DNA of 64,000 nt from Sarcocystis neurona (taxonomy: Eukaryota > Apicomplexa > Conoidasida > Eucoccidiorida > Sarcocystidae), in the NCBI GenBank assembly GCA_000727475.1, contig KL647320.1, positions 847,347-911,346 on the forward strand, given 5' to 3'. Positions 35,601 through 47,600 of this stretch are shown here, one piece after another (position 1 is the first letter of the stretch; every line of letters starts with the position of its first letter). Below the pieces are notes generated by a model, which saw only the letters and a program-made list of their open reading frames with translations, did no database searches and was not told the origin of the DNA. The position numbers and the translations under genes are program-made.

Positions 35601-38600
35601 CGATAGCGACAAGCCGACTCGATTTTCTTTATTTTGACTTCACGGAAGGACAGCTACTCTACTACGACCTCAATACTTGCCCTAACTGCAACCGGCCGCA
35701 AGGCGTTGCCGGACTATACCGTAAGAGCCGCGCGCTCTCCGCTCTCACAAAACGCTGCTTCTCCTGCCGCTGAACCTCTGTTACTCTCACAAATGCTGCG
35801 AAAAGTCAGTCGCCTGCTGCTCCCACTCCTGCTGCCGGACTGTCCCGATCGGGCCACTGCTGCTGCTACCGGACTTCTGCTGCTGCTGTCCGAGTTCCGC
35901 TGCTGCTGCGGCGGCGCCGGTGGGGGAGCTGCAGTTTTTGTGGCTGCGTGCCTCCTGCGATCGTTCGCTCTTGTGCCACGACGTGTGTGGGGTCCTGCCG
36001 CTGCTGTTGCTGCTACGATTTCTGCTTCTGCTGCTGTAGCAGTGGCACATAGCAGTGTTGTTCCGGAGGTGCTGCTGCTCCTACTGTTTTCATTTCTCTT
36101 CCCCACGTCGTCTCCGGTTCCGATGAAAAACGTCAACTGCTGCTGCTGCTTCTCTTCCCTCCTCTTTTTTGACCCTTTCAAGTATTGGTGCGTCGTATAT
36201 AGCACGCTACTGCTGCTGGTGTTGCTCTGCGACTTCCGCCTCTCTTACCACGCCTGCTGTTTCCATCCCTGTTCATATACATACGTAGATTTAGACACTG
36301 GTACATATAACTTCTGCTGCTGGTGCTGGTGGTAGTAGTAGTGCTGCTGCTGGTGGTAGTAGTAGTGCTGCTGCTGCTAGTAGTAGTTGTTGTGCTGCTG
36401 CTGCTAGTAGTAGTAGGAGTAGTGCTGCTGCTAGTAGTAGTTGTTGTGCTGCTGCTGCTAGTAGTAGTAGTAGTGGTGCTGCTGCTGCTGCCAGTAGCAG
36501 TAGTGCTGCTGCTGCTGCTGGTAGTAGCAGTAGCGGTGCGGCTGCTGCTGGTGGTGCTGCTGCTCTTGTTCTTTTCAAACGTCTCGCTTCTATGTGCGTT
36601 CGCTGATTTGTTCGGTCTCCCCTGCTGTTGTCACTGTTGCTGCTGCTATCGCGGCTGCACCTTCTTTCGCTGCGCTGCTGCGCGCCTTTTGTGTCTGCCG
36701 TAGTGTCTCCGCTGCTTCTTCTTTCCTTCTTCTGGTTTCCTTCCCTGCTGAAGCTGCTGCGGACCGTCTCTGGGGGGGAGTAAACTGCTGCTGCTGATGG
36801 TGCTGCTGGTGCTGCTGCTGGTGCTGCTGCGTTGCTGCCCAGCGATCTGCAGCAGCTGCAACTTCTTCCTGCCTCCCGAGTGGGCGTGCATTGACTTCGG
36901 GCGACTCTTCGAGCAGCTCGTGTGGGGCAGTTTGCTTCAACGCGCCGGCATCGCAGCAGCAGCGTGGAAGCACAGCAGCACGTCGCCTGTGGAGCAGATT
37001 CTCTCCGTCATCAAAACAAGTCTTCGCCCCTGGAAAAATCGAACAGACCTCGGCACTGAAGACTGGAAAAATCAAGTCTACATGGTACCGTCCATCACCT
37101 CGACCTAAAGACCTCCTCCACGCCCGTCTCCCGTTTCAGGGGCGCGTCCATCCATACGCGCCTCTATCCACATACGTACATCTCTGTAGTCGCACATATA
37201 TTCATGTGTGCGTATATATACGGCTATGTACATACATGTATATCTACGCATATGTGTGTCCACGTGTATATATCCACATCTGTATGAGCTTTTGTACACA
37301 TACATATATATATATGCAGGTGTATAGGCATAGAAGAAGCACACACACGCGTATGTATGTAGACGTAGAGCTGCGGCCACGGGTATTTATTCGAATCTTT
37401 TCGTTTGAAGAGAAGATCTCTGAGTGACGTCTACAAGTCCTTCCTCGCTGCTTCGATTCACATGCATGCATGCTTGACTCAGCTATGTGTTGCTGGCTTG
37501 CGCGTCTGTCTCCGTCTGTTGGCCCGGTTTTCTTGGGGCCTTCCCTTCGTACGCATGCGCACCCTTCCTGCCCATTCAGGGAACAAGAGACTCGGAGAAT
37601 GCATGCACACATATATATGCATGCGTGCAACCCCAAGCAGATATATATGTCCGCGAAGACCTACACACACACATATACGTGTATACGTGAAAACACGTAC
37701 CTGCATGCATATCTATCTACGTGGACACTCCCATCTATCTATATATACATACTACGTATACACTATGTATGTACACATATATATGTATCTGTATGTGGTA
37801 GTACGGAGAGAGGAGGATGCGTCGGGCTGCCGATAGAAGTTGTGTGCGTGGTGTATGTTCGTGCGCATGCATGCGTTTCTCTGCGTCTCGGCGGCAACTG
37901 CATGCACTGCATGCATATGGCGGGCGTCTTGTGTGTGAAGTGATACATCGGAGGCCTGCATGCGAGAGAGAGCGTGGCTCTGCACGGGGAGCGGAGGGGG
38001 CTGTCCACCGTCGAGTCGTCAGTGATGGGAGACCTCCTCCCCGTCGTCTTCGTGAATTGTTTTCCGGCGGAGAGAAGACGTCTGCATGCGTCAGACGCGC
38101 GCATGCAGAAAGTCCTCTCCTTCTCCCGACGCTCCGCCGGGTATACCGGCGTGCGTCTGTGCATGCGCCAGGGGGGGGGGGATGTTGTAGTGACGGACTT
38201 GCTTTCATGTGTGGCCTTCATCGAGGAAACGCTGCGCTTCCCTTGCCCTGCGCCCCTTTCTCTCGCGAGAAGTATACGCACGGAGATCTGCATGCAGCGC
38301 GCCACGCAAGGCGGGGGGGGTCTTCTTGACCCGCTCCCGTATATTATTATCCACCCACACTTGCAGTATATATGCAGAGGTCCGCGGGTAGAGAAAAGGC
38401 GGTCGCCGGGGGGGGGGGAAAAGAAGTGCATGCGCGTGCCAGTGCGACGTGTGCGCCTGCGCGCATGCAGATAACGCATGCGCTGTTCGTCGTCAGCGGA
38501 TGGGGTCGCTACCGCCTGGACATGCGCGAGCTGTTTTGGCTGCCGGACGCCCGCTTTCTTCGCCACGCCCTGCATGAAGCGATGCTCGTCGAAGACGTGG

Positions 38601-41600
38601 AACTCGCCGGAGAAATTCTTCACGTACTGCCCGCCGGGGAATGTCCACAGCGAAGAAGCGACAGACGAGACATGCATGCAGAGAGAGAGAGAAGATAGGC
38701 ATCCACGTGTATATGTGTGTGAATGCGCATGCATGCACAGGAGACGCATGCAGAGAGGCGGGCACATATAGAGGTCCACGTAGAGAGGAGAGACGAATAT
38801 GTGTGTGTGTGTACGTGGAGTGGAGTCCTGCGTGGGGGTGCCGTCCGTATATATGAAGTGGGCAGGGTGCTCGCATATATTAATAGAGGCACACATCTTC
38901 GAGGCCTCCAGGAAGGTGGCGGAAAGACACATGCTTATATGCTGCGCACAGAGACGGGCAGACACGCGTATCTACGGGTATGCATGCATATATATATGTT
39001 TATGTATTTGTCTGCAAATGTATCTAGATGCGTGTATATGTATCAGTGTGTGTGTATTTGTATATATGAGTGTGTGGGCATATGCGTATGTATGTGTATA
39101 TGTATGTGTGTATGTCTCTGTATGTACGTGTATGTGTATGTGTATGGGTGTATATATATATGTATGTATATATGTGTATTTGTGTGTATTTGTATATGTA
39201 TGTGTGGGCATATGCGTATGTGTGTGTATCCATGTATATATATATGTGTGTATGTGCATGTATCTGTATATGTATATATATGTGTATGTATGTATTTGCA
39301 TGTGTGTATGCGCATGCATGTGCATGTGCATATCCGTCCACATATATATGTGTGGACATATGAAGGACTTGTGTAGACCTACAGCGTGTGTGATTTGTTT
39401 GGTGATGTTGACGGCGGGGATGATAGATATCGAGAGAAAAAAAAGGGATGGCAGCGGAGAAGGAAGGGCCGCTTTTCCTGCGCATGCAACGTGGTCCGCA
39501 TGCCGCGTGCGCGGGGGTCCGCCCTCGTGGCTGCGCGTTTGTGCGTCTCTACGCAGACTGTCGCAGCAGCAGAAAAGCGAAGCGACGTCTCCCTTTCCAT
39601 GTGTGTGTCTCCGCCCTGTTGTCTCCGTCTCCGTCTCCCTGTGTCCGCGGCCAACAAAAGCAGCACATTTGCCAAGAGTGGTGTATATGTCCGTGTCCCT
39701 CTATTATATTTGTGAATGATATACGCATATGCATGTCTACATGTGTATAGGTGTGTGTGTGTCGAAGTGTAGACTTCCTCTTCACAGCCATGATGAGAAA
39801 CGCACATATATGTATAAACGTAGGGGCGTCTATGCTTTGCCTGTGAATACCTCTCTGTCTACGCATGCCCTTCTATACGTGTGTAGATGCATAGATTCTC
39901 TTCTATATATATGTGTGGGTACATGTGTCTATATACATGGATGTGTGTGTATACAAACGGTCGATCCCCGTATGTCTTTGTATCTCCACAATTGCATGTA
40001 TCTACATATATGTGTATGTATGCACATGCATATACATATGTGTGTGTAGATTGGTCGAAGCGTCTGTGCAACGTGTGCTGCGTGCAGACTTCCAAAGTCG
40101 GTTTGGTTGCGGTGGGGCCGATTTCGTGGAAGTTGCGGCCGTCCCTGCTTCTGCTGCTGCTGCTGTTCTTCTCCTCCTCTGTGGCAACGCGACTTCCTCG
40201 CGTGGAGTCGTCTCCTTTGCCGTGGGGCCGATTTCTCGGAAGGTGCCGCCGTATCTTTTCCTGCTGCTGCTGCTGCTTCTTCGCGTTTCCTCCCGTTCGT
40301 GTGTCCCTCGGTGTGTGTCATCACGTGGGCGTGACGCAGTGCTGCGGCGGCGGCCGGGGGTGTCTGCTGCTGCGCTGTGTGCGGTGTGCAGACACTGCAC
40401 CTGTTCCGCGTGGGCGAGGCCGCTGCGCCTGCGGCCCCGGGCAGCGGCGGCGGTGTCGCAGGAGAGCAGCAGGTGCTGCAGGAAGAAGAAGAAGAAGAGC
40501 TGCTGGCCGAGCAGTTCGCAGTCGAAATGGCGATTCAACATGGCGTTTTGTATCTCCTCAGCAAGCAGTGCAAAAGTCAGAGAGGCCGGTGGACGAACAA
40601 GCACGACAACTTCTACAAAACTTTCCACACCTCCTTCTGCGCTGCCATGGGTGCGTCCGCTTCTCGCAAAGCAAACCCAACAGAATATATTTCTTCTCTA
40701 CGCGGATTCGCTCTCTCTCTATATATACGAACACGCACGTGTATGTATTGGTGGGTGCCTACGTCTCCGTCTCTCCGTGTCTCCGTCTCTCTCTGCATGC
40801 ATGCGGAAGTCGTGTCTCCGTCTCCCCTTTTCGTCTCTCTGCGCCACCGCCTCGGTGCATGCATGCATGCGTGCATGCGCCCACACGCGGGCCGGGTTTA
40901 CTCGTCTGCATGCGTGCAGCCCTCGTTTACACGCAGAGTCGCTCGCAGACGTCTTCGTCTCGCCGTTTCTCCGCGTGTGCGTGCTGCTTGCGGAAAGTGT
41001 GGATCTCCGTGCAGAGGGACACATATATGAGCATGTTGAAGAAGAACACTGCGTGGTGCGTGGGGTGTGGAGGAGAAGGCGCTTCAGACTCGTACGGGAG
41101 AATATATATGCGTGTTTATATGTAGAGGTGTTTCTGTGAGACGCGCGCATGTCACGGAGCCGTCGAATTTATGAAGGAGGGGCATACATCAGATATATAG
41201 AGATGCATGCATGCAACGCACTGAAAACGCATGCCGAAGTGCAGAGGAGAAACTTCTTCACAAGGCCATATACAAGGCGATGCATGTCTCTGTTCATATG
41301 CGAAGGTCTTTGTACCAGCCAGAGATAAATCACAGGCATGCAGCCGACAGCAAGGCGTATACATCAATGGGGAATGTGTATATATGTGCACGAATTCACA
41401 CCTACCGCGATCCTACACACACACATGTTGCCTCGAAATATATGTATATGTACATATAGATGTGTGTACTCGTGTATTACCTCCATATCTGCATGCATCT
41501 ATTCAGCATATGTGTATATATAGATACGTAGATACACCTATGTGTGTTCGTAGACGTATACGTGTGTGGTCATACCACCTTCATATCTGCATGTATCTAT

Positions 41601-44600
41601 TCAGGATATGTGTGTGTGTATATATATGTATACGTATATACATATGTGTACGTGTATATATATATGTGTGTGTATCTCTCTCTATATATATTCAGCATAT
41701 GTGTATGTAGATAGATACGTGGATACACGTATATATATGTGAATGTGTATATGAACATATGTATGTGTATATATGTATGTGCACTCATAGTACCTCCATA
41801 TCTGCATGTATTTATTCAGCACATGTGTGTATATAGACAGATACGTAGATTTGTGTATATATATATGTGTGTGTGTGTGTGTACATATATATATATATGT
41901 ATGTATGTGCATATGTATGTATATGTATGTGCGTACCCGTACTACCTTAATGTCTACATGCATGTAATCACACACATTACCAGGCTCCGTCTTTTTCTCT
42001 CCCCATATATATACCTATATATGTATCTGTGTATATATATGTATATATGCGTACGTGGCTATTACCTCATAGATGACCACGCATGCTCGTAGGGATGTCT
42101 CCTTTTGCGCGTGCGTAGCTCCGTCCGATTTCTTCTGGGAGAGAGCAAGAGGAGAAGGTCGTAGAGAAGCGCAGCAGGTGGATGCGCCCTGCATGTGGAG
42201 AGGGAAGTCTGATAGGAGACTCGCGCATATCTGCCAGAGAGGGCGGGTGCCACGTGAAGAAACTGCTGCTTCTTGTGTATACAAGTGCATGCGTGTCTGC
42301 AGCGCTGCGTGTGTTGCTGCCGCTAGGGCAACACTGCCGCGTGTGCTGCGCGCGAGGTGTGGGGTGCTGCTTGAGACGTGGAGGCCGCCTGCGACGTGGG
42401 GAGCTGCTTGAGACGTGGGTGACTTGCTTTTGGCTGCTGCTGTTGGGGTTGCTGTTGGGGTTGCTCTGCAGGCTTGATCCGCCCGCACCGCAGCAGCAGC
42501 AGCAGCGCGAGGCGAGGAGGAAGAGGAGGCGGAGACGGGAAGAAGCAGCAGCATCAGCAGCCAGTGGACCGAGTCCATCGGCAATGGCAGCGACTTTTTT
42601 GTTCTCTGTGGCCAGGGACGGAAGACTCAGCAGCAGCAGCAGAGTCAGGCGGGCTGCTGGCCGACTCCGGCAGCAGCAGCAACAGCAGCAGTGTCTGCGG
42701 CGGTGGGTTTTCCTCGTCTTCGTATGGAGAGCAGAAACAGCAGCAACGAAGGAGAGAATGTATTGCCTCGCCCGCTGCAGCAGACCTGACGAAGGCTGCT
42801 GCTGCTGCCATGCGCAGTGCGGCCGTTACTCGAGCCCGCGCCGCTGCCGGCGGAGCATCGCCCATTGTTCCGCTCTCCTGCTCGGCTCCCCATTTTCTAC
42901 GACCCCGCCGAGAAGATGAAGCAGCAGCGAGAATCACCGTCCTCCAAGTGAGAAGTGTTCTCCTCTTCAATTTGTTCCTCTCTTCTAATATGTACACCTG
43001 TGCGTCTATTGATGTACGTATGTATACATATGTGTGAATGTATGTATGTATATATATGCATGTATGAATGCGTATGTGTATGTATGTGTATATACGTATG
43101 TATGAATGTGTATGTATGTATATGTATGTATGTGTGAATGTGTATGTATGTATATTTATGTATATGTATGCATGTATGTATATGTATGTACATGTATGTG
43201 TATCCCTCTCCCTCTCTATATATGCATGCACGTGTGTGTGCATGCGAATGTGTCTGCGTCTCACTGTACCCACTGGTGTATATACATGTGTCTCTCCATC
43301 TCTGTGTCTCTCCCCCTGTCTATATATGTGCGTATGTCTGTATATATATATACATATATGTTCAGTACTCTATATGTGCCTGTATATGTATGTGTCTGTG
43401 TCCTCTCCTCTTTCTCTACATAATATGTATAGGTCTTCACGTGAACAGGCGTATGTTTAGGTGTCTCGCTTTAACGTATGTCCACCTGTAGTAAATACAT
43501 GGATATATATATGTATATGTGTAAGTAGATAGATATATGTAGAAAAGTGACGTGCAGACCTTCCTCACTGTGTGTCCTGGGACAGCCACTTTGGCTCACA
43601 TATATCCACAGAATACATATAGATTTGTACATGCGTATATAGGTATGTGTGGATATATTTGTAGGTGCATGTATATACATGACGGCGGCAAGGTTATATA
43701 TATGTGTGCGCTATTAGTACAGAGAGGGAAAGGCGAGGAAGGTGAAGCAGCAGGAAGTGTCTGCTGCAGAGGAGGTCGTACATCCCGGAAGAGTCCGACA
43801 GCAGCTCTGGGCAAATGGAGACGTGCAGCGGGTGTCTGTACACTTCTGCACGTCTGCAGAGAAGGCGGAAAGGGAAGGGAAAGGAGGACAAAAAGAAGCG
43901 AAAATGGGCGGGAAAGGGAGGAGAAAAGGGACGGGAGAGGAAGGGGGAATACGTCCGTTTTGGTGTGCGCGTGTGTGGGTTTGTGAGAGGTATGCTTCGA
44001 ATCTCGCTGCGGGATGGCTGCGCAGACCCACGCTGAGCTGCCGCTGCTGCTTCTCGGCGTAGTAGAAGACCTACCCCTACTACCACACGTATTGCCTGCA
44101 GTTCCCAGCCGCGGTGTTGGACCTGCCGCTGCTGCTGTCGCTCTCCCTCCTGCTGCTGCTGTTGCTGCGGGGCGTGACAGGTGCCTGCGAAGCGGCCGCT
44201 GCGGCGGGTGACAGCAGCAGTGTGGAGAAGACTCTGCGCCACATCGTTGACCACGCTGAAGAAGAGAAACCACTCTTTGAGAATTTTTGATGAAGCGAAA
44301 CTTCTGGCCCCCGAGCTGCTGACCGGCGTCATTGACGTCCCGGTTGCCATCTACTACTTTCAGGGAATGTGGTACGTTTCTCCTCTTCTTCGCTTCTCCT
44401 GCCGTCCCCCAATTTCTCTCCTGCATGCATACACACAGAAAGCAAGAACGGTAAGGAAGACGCATATATGTGCGTAAATGTATGCATATGTATACACTCA
44501 TATATATATGTGTGTGTAGGTCATGTCTCTTCTTATGGCTTTTGCTGAGAAAGGCCTGTGCAAGAGAAGAAAGCAAGATATACACATACATATATATGTA

Positions 44601-47600
44601 GAGAGAGATGTGTCCATATATATACACTCATATATATGTATAGATGTTTTAGTGTGTAGGTTCTGCTGATGAAGGCCTCCAGAAAGAAAGAAGGGAATAT
44701 ATATATGTGTATGTGTTTCTCTCGTTTTCTCTCTATGTGTATATATGCGTAGATGCATCCATACATATATACAGACTCATGCGAGTAGGTGTGTGCAGGT
44801 GTATTATGTTGTGTCGCTTCTGCTGATAAAAAGGCCTGTCTTTCACTGTTTTGCTTCTTGTGGCTTCCTTTCGCCGACCCTCGGGGCTTCTCGTCTCATG
44901 ACAGCACCCCTGCGCGCCGTCTCCTACTTCATTGCCACACATTCATGCGCATGTGTATATATGTATGCAAGTGAATATGTGTGTGTGTGTGTGTAGCCGG
45001 GGAGATGGGGAGATCGGAGGAGGGACACATTCGTATTTGTGGAGATGTGTCTGTATGTAAGCATATCCCCACACAGGGCTGGAGGACGCATATGCATGCA
45101 TGCAAAGAAAAGGCGGGATAGATACAGAGACACAGAGAGAAGAAGAAGAAGAATACACGTGGATATGTATTTGTGTGTCTCTGTGAAGCATTTGCATGTA
45201 GACGTGAGTGTCTATTTGAGAGTCGTCTGGTGAGCACATCAGAATAGAGAGGAAGAGAGAAGAAGAAGTATAAACATATGTGTGCATGTCTATGCATGCA
45301 TGCATGCATGTGTGTGTGTGTGTGTGTGTAGCCTCTGTACATGCCGGGTCTCAATTTCGTTCTGGAAGAAGAATTGGAGGCCAGCGATGTGCGCGTCTCG
45401 ATTCGTAGCCCCTCGCCCACTGCATCCGCATCTTCCACCCACTCTACATTCATACTATATATATATATATAGATAGATATATATATGTAGCGTTACCCAT
45501 CCATGTACATTCGAATACGTAGCGAGGGAGACACGGAGAAGGAAGGCGAAAGAGGCATCTATACTCATATATTTAAATATATGAGTCTACGTCTCTATGT
45601 ATATGTATTGTAAAGGTGTAGCACCTCTCAGTGATTCTCTCTTAATACATGTATATATTTGCATGCGTTCGTGTGTGTAGTTCGGTTGAGAGGTTGAGTG
45701 AGTGCCTTCCCGTTTGTACGTGTGTGTGGGGGGGTATTTCGAAACGTTTTGCTGCAGCTTCGTTTCGTTGGAGGACTTGTCGGCTCTGCTGCTGTGCGAC
45801 GCTTCGTACCTTGAGCACCGGGTGCTGTCGTTTATCCGGGCGCCGTTGCTGCTGCGCTGCTGCTCGGGGGAGGCGGCTGCTGCGCTGCTGAATTCCCACG
45901 TCCCACCCGTTTACAGCCGCTTTTTCGTGTCTTTCCAAAACAAAAACACGCTGAACGGCGGCGAGCCTCTTCCCGGTCTGCCTGCTGAAGTTGCTACTGC
46001 GCTCGAACAGCAGCAGGAACAGCAGCAGCAACAGCAGCAGGCGGACCGCGGCAGCAGCAGCAGCAGGAATAGTAATACGGGGAGTGATGCTGGCCCGAGC
46101 GGCAGCCCGCGGTGGTGGGGGCCGCCGGTGCCAAGAGCAGCAACAGCAGCAGGGGGAGGTCTGTGGAGAAGAAGACCGGGAAGCAGTAGCTGCTACAAGA
46201 GGAAGTTGTACAGCTTGAGAGATCTGCAAGAACTGATGCATGTAAGTCCCGGCACAGTCCTTCCCCCCCCCCTGGGGCGTGTGTGTATCTGTGTGTGTCT
46301 CCTCTCTGTCGCTGCCTGGGAGACGCACGAGACACACACACGCAGGAGTGCGCGCTTCCTGCGTATAAGGGAGACAGCGGGAGACGGACAGACAGAGACA
46401 CGGACAGAGAGACAGGGAGGCAGGCGGACATAGGGAGACAGGCAGTGAGACGCAGAGACGGAGAGACAGAGAGTGAGACAGGGGGACACACAGAGGGACA
46501 CGGAGACAGACAGGCAGAGACGGGGAGACAGGGAGACGGAGACAGAGAGTGAGACAGGGAGAGGGAGACAGGGAGACAGACAGACGGAGGGAGACAGACA
46601 GAGGGACACGGAGACAGACAAAGACGGGGANNNNNNNNNNNNNNNNNNNNNNNNNNNNNNNNNNNNNNNNNNNNNNNNNNNNNNNNNNNNNNNNNNNNNN
46701 NNNNNNNNNNNNNNNNNNNNNNNNNNNNNNNNNNNNNNNNNNNNNNNNNNNNNNNNNNNNNNNNNNNNNNNNNNNNNNNNNNNNNNNNNNNNNNNNNNNN
46801 NNNNNNNNNNNNNNNNNNNNNNNNNNNNNNNNNNNNNNNNNNNNNNNNNNNNNNNNNNNNNNNNNNNNNNNNNNNNNNNNNNNNNNNNNNNNNNNNNNNN
46901 NNNNNNNNNNNNNNNNNNNNNNNNNNNNNNNNNNNNNNNNNNNNNNNNNNNNNNNNNNNNNNNNNNNNNNNNNNNNNNNNNNNNNNNNNNNNNNNNNNNN
47001 NNNNNNNNNNNNNNNNNNNNNNNNNNNNNNNNNNNNNNNNNNNNNNNNNNNNNNNNNNNNNNNNNNNNNNNNNNNNNNNNNNNNNNNNNNNNNNNNNNNN
47101 NNNNNNNNNNNNNNNNNNNNNNNNNNNNNNNNNNNNNNNNNNNNNNNNNNNNNNNNNNNNNNNNNNNNNNNNNNNNNNNNNNNNNNNNNNNNNNNNNNNN
47201 NNNNNNNNNNNNNNNNNNNNNNNNGGGAGACAGGGAGACGGACAGAGACAGAGAGAGAGGTAGCAGAGACGGGGAGACCGGCAGTGAGACGGACAGAGAG
47301 AGAGACAGAGAGACAGACAGTGAGACAGGAAGAGACAGACAGGCAGAGACAGGGAGACACCTCCTCGCATGTGATGTAGCGTCTGTACATATATGTAGGC
47401 GCTGTCATTCTCCGTGTGTGTATGTGTGTAGCACAGAAAGCAATCGATTTCTTCTGTGTCTCTCCCTGTTCTCTTCCTGCCGCTGCACACGCATATTTAT
47501 CTGCATGCATTTGTATGTTTGTCTTGTGTCTCTTGTGTGTGTATACGAGACACGCGTTTGCATGTTTTGCTCGCTCTCCGTTTCTCGTGTGAGTCTCCCG

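Noticed and set aside
44518..44700. Short protein-like pieces (VMSLLMAFAEKGLCKRRKQD and a shorter relative at 44660) after TGTGTAG
   Set aside because: The exons at 44371 and 45758 join in phase without them, and the pieces fit only if a weaker donor is used.
45330..45430. Frame reading LYMPGLNFVLEEELEASDVR after a TGTGTAG acceptor
   Set aside because: Its phase does not match the neighbouring exons and there is no good donor. The opposite strand is equally open.
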